58,644 nucleotides of DNA from an archaeon (GCA_027051165.1 JALTZZ010000059.1:1-58644); one strand, 5' to 3'. Positions 1-10,539 are shown, numbered from the stretch's first letter. Program-made: numbers and translations. Notes: generated by a model not told the origin, from the sequence alone.

Positions 1-55
1 ATGATATATTTTTTATAGAATTTTTTAAGAAATGTAAAAATGTTTATGCGAGATT

Positions 56-465
56 TTAAATTGTAGATTTCCATAAGTTGTAATATTCAAGGAAAATCCT
101 CTCTCCAGTTAAGTTAAACATCATCTCCATGAGTTGAACATGGATTCTGTGATACTTCTTGCTTGCAAGTTTTTCCTGTGCATCATAGTAGCTCCAACCC
201 TCTGCATTATATCTTGGAAGGAAGTGAATTAGAGCTTTTAAACCTTCGTTGTAAATCTTTTTTGCACGAGTAGAATTCGTTGAATCACCATACTCTTTTA
301 TCCATATGAGAGCTGTTATAAAGCCATTTAAAACATACGGTGGATCTTCTTTCGCATACTCTGGATACAATGTATATCCTTCTCTTTTTACTCTCAATCC
401 TCTCTCAGATACATCAATTTCAAAGGCTTTTAATGCTTTTTTTGCATAGATTAGATATGTTTTAT
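56..465 (-). pseudogene. D-glucuronyl C5-epimerase, C-terminal half (gene split by insertion sequence)
   Basis: The C-terminal half resembles the C5-epimerase C-terminal domain: it carries DPPYVLNGFITAL, GWSYYD and YHRIHVQL, which are typical motifs of that family. The ORF track extends the reading frame to 541, but residues 1 to about 26 are read from insertion-sequence DNA (the hairpin starting at 466). The true gene sequence begins at KTYLIYAKKALKAF. The matching N-terminal piece, ending GNKTY, lies at 52513-52750 on the same strand, and joining the two at the shared 11-bp target restores a continuous reading frame, GNKTYLIYAKKAL. Such enzymes epimerise uronic acids in polysaccharides; the substrate here is unknown. 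The protein cannot be functional in this state. Family call is confident from motifs; the split is read directly from the sequence. Confidence 0.8.
455..465. repeat. Left copy of 11-bp target-site duplication
   Basis: ATATGTTTTAT lies directly outside the left inverted end AACCCCCTTG (466-475). The identical 11-mer lies directly outside the right end of the related IS copy at 52513-52523. Eleven base pairs fits the 10-13 bp duplications known for parts of the IS4 family. Confidence 0.8.
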
Positions 466-499
466 AACCCCCTTGTGAGATGAGTAATGCAAGGGGGTT
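466..499. repeat. Left-end hairpin of the IS4-like element
   Basis: AACCCCCTTG pairs with CAAGGGGGTT across a 14-nt loop, giving a perfect 10-bp stem. A second version at 39737-39770 has CTTA/TAAG where this one has CTTG/CAAG, a compensatory change that suggests the fold itself is selected. Confidence 0.7.
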
Positions 500-647
500 A
501 GTTTTTCTATAAAAACAAAGTTTCCGTGAGAAACTATTCATTCTTATAAAAGGACATTTGCATTAGAAACAAGGCAAAATTTTCCAGACGAAGCGCAGAA
601 AGATTTATATAGGGGAAGGGGTATTAACCCCTTCTCCGGTGATAGGC

Positions 648-1495
648 ATGAAACATCCACTAATTCCATATTTAGCTCATCCTACGTGGATAATCTTCAA
701 ACAAATCTTTTTAGTAGAAAAGTTGTAAAGAAAGAGCTGGCTAAAGTAGGGATAAAACCTGTCAAGAGAGCAGCATTGATGCTTAGAGTAACGATAACAG
801 CGATATTCTTTGAGAGAAGCATAACTGATAGAGGAGCTTAAAAGGGAATGAAGAGCTTAGAGGAGTCGTTAGAGCTGCAGAGATTCCTTCTACAGATGAG
901 ATATACAGCTTCCTCAGCAAATTCAGTGAGAATCAGTTCATAAAGCTTTTATCAGTTATAAACAGGTTTATTAAGAGGAGCTCGATAAAGCTCCTCGATA
1001 CTACCGATATAAAGCTGTTCAGAGAGCAAAAAATATAAATGGAGCTATGCTTTAGGCAAGGGGTTCTATAGGGGCTATAAATTAGCTTTAGTCGTAGAAT
1101 ATCCTTCTTTAAAGCCCATAGGGATTTATCTATACGAAGGCTCGTCAAACGATTCTAAACTTTTCTTAGAAATCGTTAAAGACCTTAAGAGAAGGAGAGT
1201 TTTGAGAAAAGGTGATAAAATAAATATAGATTTCTGTGCTCAGAAAAACTACTGGATTATGTGGTATAAAATCCTTCCTTTCATATTCCCGAGGAAAAAT
1301 CTTAACGTTAAAAGGATTAAGGTGTGATTTACTTACCCCTTTAAAGCCCTTAAGGATAAAGAGACTTTATGATAGACTCTTTACCTCTTTCAAGAGCTTC
1401 TTGAGCTCTTGGAAGGAATTTAAGGCTGTCAGAAGCGTTGTCGAAGATTTATTCAAGGTTCTCAAACTCCTTAAGGAGTCTGCACAGATATTCTA
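648..1495 (+). pseudogene. IS4-like DDE transposase (frameshifted), copy A
   Basis: Reading across frames gives MKHPLIPYLAHPTWIIFKQ, then INRFIKR and LLDTTDI (first catalytic Asp), then GIYLYEGSSNDSKLFL, and finally VRSVVEDLFKVLK. The last piece contains R-3-E-6-K, the IS4-family signature around the catalytic Glu. Several frameshifts and stops break the gene, for example after REQKI near 1037, so no active enzyme is expected. The ORF track shows only the C-terminal piece (1236-1496) and an antisense shadow. Copy B at 51544-52441 carries the same product with different lesions. Confidence 0.75.
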
Positions 1496-1663
1496 AACGT
1501 TCTGTTGCAAAGTTCATAGCTTTATGAGTCCTTTTATTAGGAATGCCCATATCTATGGGATTTAATACAAAGGAAAAGCTTCAAGCCCTTACTGTGTCTT
1601 GACTCTGCAAGAGGGTTAAATAGTAATGTCTTCCTAAAGCTTTTAAAAAAGATTTAACTCAGG

Positions 1664-1692
1664 AAAAATTAACATCCTCACAGCTGTGAGGG
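1664..1692. repeat. 29-bp direct repeat (copy 1) with 16-bp palindrome
   Basis: An identical 29-bp sequence occurs at 2318-2346, on the other side of the vapBC module. It contains the perfect palindrome CCTCACAGCTGTGAGG. The vapC stop codon lies inside this copy. Confidence 0.85.
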
Positions 1693-2125
1693 ATCAACAA
1701 TTTCGAGGAAGTCAACCCTCTTAAAATCATCATCGAAGGTGGCGATCTTCTTAATCCCGTAGTATCTGCAAGTAGCCGCTATAAGAGCATCGTTTGGAAG
1801 CAACCTGTATTTTTCTACAAAACCCTTAGCAATATTTTAATTCGAGTATTTTTACATTATATCAAGTAAGAGATTCAGAACATGAAGACGTCTAAAAACC
1901 ATGTCAATCTTCTCTTTATCAGTTTTTTCAAAAAGCCTTTTTATATCAAAAAAGTTTCTATTTCCAAAAATTTCCAAGCAAGACTCCATTGTTATCTTGT
2001 ATGCAGACTCCTCGGCAACATTTACTGGAGTAAAAAGCTCATAGTTTTCAATTAACTTCAAAAATAAATCTTTCAAGAATTATGGTAACAACTACAGTTG
2101 TATCAATCAAGCATTTTTGCCTCAT
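1678..2125 (-). pseudogene. vapC: VapC-like PIN-domain ribonuclease toxin, frameshifted
   Basis: Start ATG at 2125 overlaps the end of the antitoxin gene and gives MRQKCLIDTTVVVTIIL, with the first PIN Asp in LIDTT. The frame then shifts by one into KDLFLKLIENYELFTP (the ORF listed at 1852-2076). It breaks again before the C-terminal piece PNDALIAATCRYYGIKKIATF and DDDFKRVDFLEIVD, which ends at a stop inside the 29-bp repeat. All parts of a PIN nuclease can be traced, including the late acidic residues (PNDAL, FDDDF), so the gene was complete but is now broken in at least two places. PIN toxins cleave RNA and are held in check by the cognate antitoxin. Loss of the toxin would make retention of the antitoxin unnecessary, so the lesion may be recent. 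Confidence 0.75.
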
Positions 2126-2306
2126 AGTAGAAACCTTCTATCTTCTTTAGATCTATTTTTTTCTCTGGCAGTTCATCTAAAGCTTTTATGAATTCTTCTA
2201 TGCTTCTACTCTTTATCTCGATTTTAACTTTCTCCCCCTCTTTTAAATCAAGCTTTCCTAAAGGCTTTAAAACTCCGTTCTCGTAGATTGCTTCAATAAC
2301 TTTCAT
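2103..2306 (-). CDS. AF2212/DUF104-type antitoxin
   Basis: A 67-residue protein starting MKVIEAIYENGVLKPLGKL, the diagnostic opening of the DUF104 (AF2212-like) antitoxin family common in hyperthermophilic archaea, followed by LKEGEKVKIEI. The family typically has a short beta-barrel N-terminus that binds DNA and a C-terminal tail that wraps the PIN toxin. Here the tail (EEFIKALDELPEKKIDL) reads through to a stop that overlaps the vapC start by about 23 bases, the usual vapBC arrangement. The reading frame is intact while its toxin partner is broken. The whole module is bracketed by two identical 29-bp repeats. Confidence 0.8.
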   Translation of the reverse strand: MKVIEAIYENGVLKPLGKLDLKEGEKVKIEIKSRSIEEFIKALDELPEKKIDLKKIEGFYYEAKMLD

Positions 2307-2317
2307 ATCCCATTAGC

Positions 2318-2346
2318 AAAAATTAACATCCTCACAGCTGTGAGGG
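2318..2346. repeat. 29-bp direct repeat (copy 2) with 16-bp palindrome
   Basis: Identical to 1664-1692. It lies just upstream of the antitoxin start, where an operator would be expected. The palindrome CCTCACAGCTGTGAGG may bind the antitoxin (inference). Confidence 0.8.
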
Positions 2347-2429
2347 AAACAACTAAGGTTAACCGGCACGCTAAATACGGTATGATGTTGTTGATCTAAA
2401 TAAGAAGAATTTCCCAAATATTAAAGAGA

Positions 2430-2757
2430 TTAGCTTACGCTTCTCCATTCATCCTCATTAATCCTAATAATCAAGCCATTTCTTTCCAAGGTTTTGAGAT
2501 CGTCTTTTAGATAGGGATGAAAAGCTGGTCCAAGACTCTCTATTATTTTTTCAAGGCTTGCAGATCCATAGTTTCTTGTATGGATTTTTATGACATTGTA
2601 AACCTTCTTTAATCTTTCAGCTTGCGGAATATCTGGCTCATCGAACTCTATTATCTCTATTCCGTATTTAGCAAGGTATCTGTGTAGATTTCTCGCATGG
2701 TAGTAGCTGTATCTCGATAAAGCATACTCCCTGAACTCCTCTATATAGTCTTCTATC
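2430..2757 (-). pseudogene. Unrecognised gene remnant without start codon
   Basis: An open frame of about 108 codons with no ATG, GTG or TTG near its beginning, so it is absent from the ORF track. It reads IEDYIEEFREYALSRYSYYH, ARNLHRYLAKYGIEIIEF, then ERLKKVYNVIKIHTRNYG, and ends LKTLERNGLIIRINEDEWRSVS. Codon use and composition look like real protein. The last part resembles a winged-helix or helix-rich DNA-binding tail. Upstream is very AT-rich DNA (2758-2830) and then the initiator tRNA. It could be the remains of an integrase or regulator left near a tRNA gene, but no catalytic motif is visible and no family is claimed. Confidence 0.4.
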
Positions 2758-2976
2758 TATATTTAATATTATATTTATAATTTATAATATTGTAATTATA
2801 TTTTTATATAGAGAGCTATATAAGTGCACAAAATTGTTCATTGGAAATATCTGGAAATTAAGCTACTCTTGCTGAAATGGCTGGAAATCCTCCTCATTAT
2901 ATCAGGGGGGTGGACGCTAAGAAATAAGGAAAATTATCTGCTCTTTCTGTAGTTTTGCTGGAAAAACGAGGATGTA

Positions 2977-3052
2977 TAGCGGGGGGTGGATTTGAACCAC
3001 CGATCTCCGGGTTATGAGCCCGGCGGGATGGACCTGGCTACCCCACCCCGCT
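2977..3052 (-). tRNA. Initiator tRNA-Met (CAU)
   Basis: A 76-nt cloverleaf with a 7-bp acceptor stem starting AGCGGGG. The anticodon loop CTCATAA is carried by a stem with the three consecutive G-C pairs (GGG/CCC) that mark archaeal initiator tRNAs. The T-arm is GGTGGTTCAAATCCACC. The acceptor begins with an A1-U72 pair, another initiator feature. The 3' CCA is not encoded. Confidence 0.93.
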
Positions 3053-3129
3053 ATCTTATAATCTGAAAGTTAACCTTTTAAAATTTTTGAAATTTCATTA
3101 ATTTCCTTCCGCTGAACAATTTTTAAATT

Positions 3130-3837
3130 TTATATAGTGTTTTTGTGCCTCTTTTCAATAATATCAATTATCTTCGGTATTTCATCAAAGTTCTCAACAT
3201 CGAAATCTGCCTTTTCTAATTCGTTTTTTGGCTCTATTTTAGCTCTTTTTCCCTTTCTTATCCTTATAGTAATCATTCCAACAGATTTAGCTCCTAATAT
3301 ATCAGTAGATGGATTGTCCCCTACCATTATGCTTTCTTCTGGCTTTACATTTAAACTCTTTAAAGCTTCGAGAAAAATCTCCTTACTTGGCTTTTCATAG
3401 CCAACTTCTTCACTTGTAATTACAACATCGAAATAGTGATGCAGACCAAGATTTATAAGCTTTTCCCACTGTTTTATCGCTATTCCATTTGATATTACCC
3501 CAAGCTTATACCTATCCTTAAGCTTCAGCAGAGTTGGAACAACCCTTGGAAAAGGCTTTAAATAGGCAAATTTTGTATGCTCATAAGCTACTACGCCGCT
3601 TGCTATAAGCTTTGGATCCTCTTTTAACCCCAAACTTTTAAGAAGCTCGTTGTAGTGTCTTGGATAGTTTGGTCCAAACTTCTTTATTATCTCGTAAAGC
3701 CTTTCGTATAGGAACTTCTCATCATAATCCAAACCGGCATCTATCATTGCTCTTATAGAATTCAGCCTTGCCATAGTTGTTAGCCTTGTGCTGTCATACA
3801 AAGTATCGTCTATATCGAAAAATATAGCTCTGATCAT
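3130..3837 (-). CDS. HAD-superfamily hydrolase (subfamily IA phosphatase)
   Basis: A 235-residue protein with all four HAD motifs in order: DIDDTLYDS near residue 8 (nucleophile and acid Asp), GVISNG near residue 114 (motif II), the conserved Lys in YEKPSKEIF near 148, and VGDNPSTDILGAK near 172 (motif IV). The helical cap between motifs I and II places it in subfamily IA, close to archaeal enzymes annotated as haloacid dehalogenase-like or phosphoglycolate-type phosphatases. The substrate cannot be read from the sequence. The start directly abuts the polB stop with no intervening bases, so it is translated in the same operon, downstream of the polymerase. A role in clearing damaged or unusual phosphorylated metabolites is possible but unproven. 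Confidence 0.85.
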   Translation of the reverse strand: MIRAIFFDIDDTLYDSTRLTTMARLNSIRAMIDAGLDYDEKFLYERLYEIIKKFGPNYPRHYNELLKSLGLKEDPKLIASGVVAYEHTKFAYLKPFPRVVPTLLKLKDRYKLGVISNGIAIKQWEKLINLGLHHYFDVVITSEEVGYEKPSKEIFLEALKSLNVKPEESIMVGDNPSTDILGAKSVGMITIRIRKGKRAKIEPKNELEKADFDVENFDEIPKIIDIIEKRHKNTI

Positions 3838-6222
3838 TCAACTAAACCACCTTGTAAGTGTTTGTTGCTTTTCACTTGCTCTTAAAAAGCTTTTGCTATA
3901 TCCTACAACTTCAAAAATTCTTTCAACTGCTGGCAGAATCTGGTTCTCTATATAGTAATCTGGATCGTAGTCATCGAGAGAAACATAATCTATGGGCTCA
4001 GCTCTCTGCGATATGCTTTTTGAGCCCTTTGTTATAACATAGCCTATTATCATTCCCGGAGAAATTTTTATGCCTTTCTTTTGAAGCTTTTTAGCAGCAA
4101 CAACATGGGGTTCTAATGTTTTATATTCGCTTATATTTTTCGTTATCTGCGTGTAAATCGTTATATCGTCCAAGCTCACTTTTCTGTTTTTTATTTTCTT
4201 TATTACATTTCTAACAATTTCAAGAGCTTTTTCCGGAGAACCTTCTTTTAACAGAACTTCAATAACTTTCTGCTGAGTTTCTTTTGCAATTTTAGCCCAG
4301 TCTCTTCTAACAACCTCCAAACCCTTCGCAACAATCTTACCGTCCTCACTTATTAATGCATATTTCTTCTTCGTAACAAATATGCCTCTCTTATAAAAGC
4401 CTTCAAATTCAAGCTCTATATTTCCCGGAAGAGATTTATTAACATAATTCAAAAATTCTTCTATAACTTCTTTTTTATTTTCTGGAATTAAAACAAAAAG
4501 GCTGTCTGTATCACCATAGACGACCTCAAGATTAAATTCTTTCTCTGCTATTTCCATAACCTTCTTTATATAATATCTTGCAAAAGCTGCAACGCTTTCT
4601 GCACACTCTCTGCGATACCACCTTGCTCTTGCGTATCCCATGTATCCATAGAAGCTGTTTGCAAGTATCTTTAAAGCCTTTTGCTGAACGTCTAAGAATT
4701 TTTTCTCTATACCTTTAGCTTCTTTCATTTTCTTCTTAACTTTCTGTCTTTTTTCTATGAGCATTTTAAGTATGCTCGGTATGAAACCTTCTTTTTCCTT
4801 GCTGAAGCAGTATCCAAGCTCTGGAACTTTGTTTTCTCTGCAATTCTTGTCTATAATAAGTGTTGATGGGTCTATGTTGTGGGTAACAATTATGCTCGGA
4901 TAAAGGCTTCTAAAGTCAAACACAGCAATATTCTCTTTTATTCCTTTCTTCGGCTCCATCACGTATCCGCCAACATAGGTCTCTTCTTCCCTCGCCTTAA
5001 GCTCCTCTTTTTTTGGTTTATTGGGTGCAACCTCGTTTCTATAGTATGCTTCCCTTAAAAGGAACCATTCTACAAGCTGTCCAGCAGTCATCCTCGAAAC
5101 ATCTTGAAGAGGTTGTTTTACAAGTCGAGAAAGCTCGTAGTAAAGTGGCAAGAACTTCTTTCCAAGCTCAAAGGTGTAGTATGCATCTTCCAGAGCATAT
5201 CTCGCAAGCCTTGCTAAACCTTCTTTGTCGTTCTTATCCCACACCCGCCATATATCTTTACCTTCAATCTTTTCTTTTTCTATTCCAAGAATTTCTTTAA
5301 CAACGTTTTCGAGGACATAGCTGCTTAAACTGATGTTTCTCCTCACTATCGGATATAGATCTATATGAACTCTACCGTTTATCTTAACTTCTGGAACCTC
5401 CGCCCTTGCCTCGATTTTAAATGGTGTCTTATCCCTACCGAGGTATATGCTTACACCGAGCTTTTCAAGCCTCTTCTTTAAGTATGGGAAATCAAATGCT
5501 GATGAGTTGTAGCCGATTATTATATCAAAGTCTTCTTCATTAATAATCTCCTCAAATCTCTTTATCATTGCCTTTTCACTTATGCAAGTCTCTACAAAGT
5601 CCTCCTCGATTTCTTTCCAAGTTAAAACTTTCTTTAAGCCAGTATTTGAAACAAGATTTATCATTATTATTGGGTCTCTATCAAACCTTGGTGCACCTTT
5701 GGGATTGTAGACCTCTATATCGAAGGCTAAGATCTTAAGCTCTGGAATATCCTTTTCAAAAACCTCTATTTTCTCGGCAAAGAGCATATTATTGCTCTTA
5801 TTACATTCTATTCTGAGCCACTGCATCGGAATTAATCCCTTATCAATGACGTATCGCCTCGCATACGGTATATCGTATTCTGCTATCATTTCAACGCTCT
5901 GTAGATTCTTTATAACCTCTCTAACCTTTGGAACGCTCTGCGGATGGTCAACTACTACCTTTAAAACCTCAACATCTTTACCTATAAACTTCTTTTTACA
6001 TTTCTCAATTTTTATAATTCTTCTATCATTTAGATTTTCAATTTCTTTTTTTGTTTTTTCTAAGCTTTCTTTAGCAAAAACGTAAAAATAAGGTTCAAAG
6101 TTTTCATCATAAACCAAAAAAGCTTCTTTAGAATCCTTTAAAAATAGTCTTAATACAGCTTTATTGTCTTTAGTTACGTAGTCAACATCGAGTAGCAACC
6201 CTTCTACAATCATTTTTATCAT
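3838..6222 (-). CDS. polB: DNA polymerase family B, archaeal PolB
   Basis: A 794-residue replicative-type polymerase. The N-terminal 3'-5' proofreading exonuclease has Exo I FDIEVY near residue 168, Exo II YNSSAFDFPYL near 237 and Exo III YALEDAYYTFEL near 341. The polymerase motifs are DFRSLYPSII (A), KILANSFYGYMGYARARWY (B) and YGDTDSLFV (C, the two catalytic Asp residues). Length matches typical PolB1/Pfu-like enzymes with no intein in motifs A to C. The C-terminus ends TRWFS without an obvious PCNA-binding box. The start at MIKMIVEG could also be the second Met three residues later. It is followed directly by the HAD gene and preceded 29 bases upstream by a histidine kinase gene transcribed in the same direction. 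Confidence 0.95.
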   Translation of the reverse strand: MIKMIVEGLLLDVDYVTKDNKAVLRLFLKDSKEAFLVYDENFEPYFYVFAKESLEKTKKEIENLNDRRIIKIEKCKKKFIGKDVEVLKVVVDHPQSVPKVREVIKNLQSVEMIAEYDIPYARRYVIDKGLIPMQWLRIECNKSNNMLFAEKIEVFEKDIPELKILAFDIEVYNPKGAPRFDRDPIIMINLVSNTGLKKVLTWKEIEEDFVETCISEKAMIKRFEEIINEEDFDIIIGYNSSAFDFPYLKKRLEKLGVSIYLGRDKTPFKIEARAEVPEVKINGRVHIDLYPIVRRNISLSSYVLENVVKEILGIEKEKIEGKDIWRVWDKNDKEGLARLARYALEDAYYTFELGKKFLPLYYELSRLVKQPLQDVSRMTAGQLVEWFLLREAYYRNEVAPNKPKKEELKAREEETYVGGYVMEPKKGIKENIAVFDFRSLYPSIIVTHNIDPSTLIIDKNCRENKVPELGYCFSKEKEGFIPSILKMLIEKRQKVKKKMKEAKGIEKKFLDVQQKALKILANSFYGYMGYARARWYRRECAESVAAFARYYIKKVMEIAEKEFNLEVVYGDTDSLFVLIPENKKEVIEEFLNYVNKSLPGNIELEFEGFYKRGIFVTKKKYALISEDGKIVAKGLEVVRRDWAKIAKETQQKVIEVLLKEGSPEKALEIVRNVIKKIKNRKVSLDDITIYTQITKNISEYKTLEPHVVAAKKLQKKGIKISPGMIIGYVITKGSKSISQRAEPIDYVSLDDYDPDYYIENQILPAVERIFEVVGYSKSFLRASEKQQTLTRWFS

Positions 6223-6251
6223 TACATAAGGTTAACTATGAAAAATTTAAC

Positions 6252-7331
6252 TTAGTGCTTTGGAAGTTCTACGTAAAATATACTGCCCTTAGGATTGTTA
6301 TCCTCAACCCATATTCTGCCGTTGTGTATCTCGACAATTCTTTTCGCTATAGCCAATCCAAGTCCAGTCCCTTTAATACCTTCCTTGCATCCCCTCTCAA
6401 ATCTCTCGAAGATTCTTCTCTTATATTTATCTGGAATGCCAATTCCTTCGTCTGCTATGGAGACAACAACTCTATCGCCAAAATCAGAGACCTTTATCCT
6501 TATAGTTGAACCTTCTGGACTGTATTTAATCGCATTATCTATTAGATTAGCAAAAACGTTCTCTATAAAGTTGCACGCATTTATGATGACATCTTTATTT
6601 TCCTGATAAAATTCTATTTTAATGTTCTTTTCCTTCAATCTGTTTGAAAACATTTTTATGACATTGTTGATCAAATCTGATAAATTTATTTCTTTTTTCT
6701 CTACATGATTTTCTATAGAGATTATCTTTGAGAAAAACTTCATATTTTCGATAATATCGCTTATCTTCTCAACATTTCTCATTGCTATATCCTTTCCCTC
6801 ACCCTCAAGGTCTTTGAGTATGTTCTTTACAACGGTAAGTGGATTCGCTATATCGTGCGTGAGGATGTCTATATAAAGATCTCTCTGTTCGATGTTCCTC
6901 TTTAGCTCGTGTATAGCCCTTCTCCTCTCTTTTATAGCCTCATACATTCCATAGATAAGTATAAGCAGTCCAAGCGGAAGCATAAATTTAGGAATAGCCA
7001 GCAGTATAGGCACGTTATAAGCTCCAGATAGGAACTCCGAGTATAGGCTTACAAATATCAGGGATAGTCCAGCAGTCGTGAAGATGTAAACCCTAAAACT
7101 AAGCTCCCACATGGGTTGCATAACTATAATCCATATAAAAGCTAATATTGATAGAAGAAGCTTGTCAAACATGATAACACCAGTTTTTTGGAAAGAAGAT
7201 GCGTAAAAGGTCATTAACATTGCTATTAAAATCAGCGTTGCTGGAATAAAAACCTCGAACTTCGTTCTCTCTTTTCTATATAGACTGCTCTTGCTGTTCA
7301 TTTTTATATTTATTTTTCTCATAAAATTCAC
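6252..7331 (-). CDS. Membrane sensor histidine kinase
   Basis: A 359-residue kinase with four predicted N-terminal membrane helices (around residues 28-47, 61-78, 83-103 and 112-131) and almost no extracellular domain. The cytoplasmic kinase core follows: H-box LTHDIANPLTVVK with the phospho-acceptor His, N-box NLIDNAIKYSPEG, G1 DEGIGIP, F-box FERFERG and G2 GTGLGLAIAKR. It should autophosphorylate on the His, but no response regulator lies nearby. It is a close paralogue of the kinase at 26253-27290 (same topology, H-box and C-terminal PKGSIFYV). It ends 4 bases downstream of the PAS kinase gene at 7336 and is probably co-transcribed with it. Confidence 0.88.
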   Translation of the reverse strand: MNFMRKINIKMNSKSSLYRKERTKFEVFIPATLILIAMLMTFYASSFQKTGVIMFDKLLLSILAFIWIIVMQPMWELSFRVYIFTTAGLSLIFVSLYSEFLSGAYNVPILLAIPKFMLPLGLLILIYGMYEAIKERRRAIHELKRNIEQRDLYIDILTHDIANPLTVVKNILKDLEGEGKDIAMRNVEKISDIIENMKFFSKIISIENHVEKKEINLSDLINNVIKMFSNRLKEKNIKIEFYQENKDVIINACNFIENVFANLIDNAIKYSPEGSTIRIKVSDFGDRVVVSIADEGIGIPDKYKRRIFERFERGCKEGIKGTGLGLAIAKRIVEIHNGRIWVEDNNPKGSIFYVELPKH

Positions 7332-7335
7332 CGTA

Positions 7336-8865
<1,530 letters not shown>

Positions 8866-9060
8866 TTCTTCACCACCCTATTAGACCCAGTGCTAAAAGT
8901 CATACACGGATGTAGCTATGATCTAACTTAATAAAAATTTTTTCTCTTTATTAATAAAACTAAAATTTACGTGAAGATTCTTTAAGGTAAAATATCGTTC
9001 GTATAGTTATTTATAATCTATAAAATCATATATAGCATAATCTTAAAATTTAGAGAAAGA

Positions 9061-10539
9061 TTAAAATCCGAGAAGTGTCTGCTGACCTTTATCTTCTTTA
9101 GCTTTTTTTCTCTTTTTCTTTTTTCTTTTTACTTCTTTCTCCTTTTTAGTCTCTTTAATTTCTTCTTTTTGCATTTCGGGAATTTCGGTAGCCTCAGCTT
9201 TCTTAGCTTCTTTAGCCTCAGCTATTGCTAAGGTTTTTGCTTCTTCTTCCTTTTTAAGCTTTATTTTCTTAGATTCTGACAATATTTTTTCTGCAAGGCT
9301 TTCGCTTTCAACCAAATACTTTACTTCCTCCTTGCTTAGTGAAAACCTCTTAACTATTTTTGCTGCTTCCTCGATATCAGCTTTCATTATGTTTTTTAAG
9401 AGCGGAATAATCTCATATCTTATCATCTTCTTTGAGCCGTGAATTCCGTATATCCCGTCCTTTCTAATCTGAAGCTTTTCTGCTATAGATTTCTCAATTT
9501 CTCTTGCTTGCTTCGTTCTTGCAAGTTCAATGAAAACTCTTGGATAGGAATACTTCACAAACTTTCTGTATTTCTTCTTTTTTGCAAGTGCTACTCCGCA
9601 GCCCATTAGCGTTGTTGCATAGGCTAAGTATGCCCAGTCCTGCCTTCTGTATATTCTACCCAGGAAGACATCAGCTTTTGATAAGTAGTTGTAAGCTAAG
9701 GCGAGCTCGTAAGGGTCTTCATACTCCTTAGGAAGATTTTCAGCTATCCAAGCCATTATGACGTCTGGCTCTTCATCTGTGCTCATTATAGCTTCTCTTG
9801 CTCTATAGCAATATTCCGTTTTCATTATTCTTAAAATCGTTTCAAAAATCTTTATTTCGGAATCTCTCGGAGCAAGTATTCTCGTATCCTCCAATGAAAC
9901 CCTTCTCGTTCTCTCAGCAATTGCTTGAAGATCGTTTATCGCAGCTCTTAAGTCGCCGTTTGCATTAGATGCTATAACTTTCAATGCTTTTTCATCACAT
10001 TTAAGCTTTTCTTTAACGCAAATTCTTTTTAGTGCTTTTATAATGTCTGTTTGAGAAAGCCTCTTAAATTCCACCATTAGAGTTAAATCTCTGAAATCTT
10101 TTGGCAAGCCCCAAGGATCATTAGCTATTAGAACTATTGGTTGAAGAGTTATATTTATGAGGCTCTTTATTGCAGATAAACCTCCAATATCTTTTCTTGC
10201 ATGTATACCATCAACTTCATCCAAAATTATTATTTTTCCCTTAATACTTGGATCTAAAGTTCCAGAAACACTTGCAGAGCCAACTATACGCTTAATAATT
10301 TTGTATGTTCTGTAATCACTCGCATTGAGCTCTATCCTATCGTATCCAAGCTCGTTGGCTATTGCATACGCTACGGTTGTTTTTCCTACGCCCGGTGGAC
10401 CGTGAAGCAGAATGGCTCTTTTTTCTGGAATTCCGCTTCTCCACTTCTTTACCCAAGATTCAACTACCTTTATAGCGTTGCTATTGCCAACCACTTCGTT
10501 TAAATATTTTGGTCTATACTTCTCAACCCAAGGCTTCAC
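9061..10539 (-). CDS. rfcL: Replication factor C large subunit
   Basis: A 492-residue AAA+ clamp-loader subunit. It opens with MKPWVEKYRPKYLNEVVG, then has Walker A GPPGVGKTT near residue 46, Walker B IILDEVDG near 99, and sensor 1 LIANDP. The archaeal large-subunit collar region follows. The C-terminus is a long Lys/Glu-rich linker (KKEEEAKTL, KRKKKKRKKAK) ending in QQTLLGF, a PCNA-interacting PIP box. RfcL loads the sliding clamp PCNA with RfcS, which is not in the window. PolB lies upstream by about 3 kb, so two replisome genes are close. Length is typical for the family. Confidence 0.95.
   Translation of the reverse strand: MKPWVEKYRPKYLNEVVGNSNAIKVVESWVKKWRSGIPEKRAILLHGPPGVGKTTVAYAIANELGYDRIELNASDYRTYKIIKRIVGSASVSGTLDPSIKGKIIILDEVDGIHARKDIGGLSAIKSLINITLQPIVLIANDPWGLPKDFRDLTLMVEFKRLSQTDIIKALKRICVKEKLKCDEKALKVIASNANGDLRAAINDLQAIAERTRRVSLEDTRILAPRDSEIKIFETILRIMKTEYCYRAREAIMSTDEEPDVIMAWIAENLPKEYEDPYELALAYNYLSKADVFLGRIYRRQDWAYLAYATTLMGCGVALAKKKKYRKFVKYSYPRVFIELARTKQAREIEKSIAEKLQIRKDGIYGIHGSKKMIRYEIIPLLKNIMKADIEEAAKIVKRFSLSKEEVKYLVESESLAEKILSESKKIKLKKEEEAKTLAIAEAKEAKKAEATEIPEMQKEEIKETKKEKEVKRKKKKRKKAKEDKGQQTLLGF

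Larger units (their letters stand above)
466..1617 (+). mobile_element. IS4-like insertion sequence, copy A (degenerate)
   Basis: This is an element of about 1.15 kb. The left end is AACCCCCTTG and the right end is CAAGAGGGTT, which pairs with it with one mismatch. The left end also forms its own hairpin, and another palindrome sits at the right end around GTCTTGACTC. It is about 90% similar by eye, and colinear, with copy B at 51485-52512. The homology starts near CGAAGCGCAGAAAG (about 589) and runs to the right end. It carries a single DDE transposase gene broken by frameshifts. A TATA-like ATTTATATAGG lies about 40 bp before the transposase start. Family assignment rests on the R-3-E-6-K signature in the transposase and the 11-bp duplication. 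No duplication is seen around copy A by itself: its right flank (AAATAGTAATG) differs from its left flank. Confidence 0.75.

Noticed and set aside
455-541. N-terminus of the 161-aa ORF as a real protein start
   Set aside because: These codons are read from the insertion-sequence end; the genuine gene continues at 52513.
1664-2346. The 29-bp repeats as CRISPR repeats
   Set aside because: Two copies with a TA module between them and no spacers; the palindrome fits an operator better.
5013-5300. Plus-strand ORFs inside polB and other long minus-strand genes
   Set aside because: Shadows of strongly supported genes; no independent start signals or similarity.
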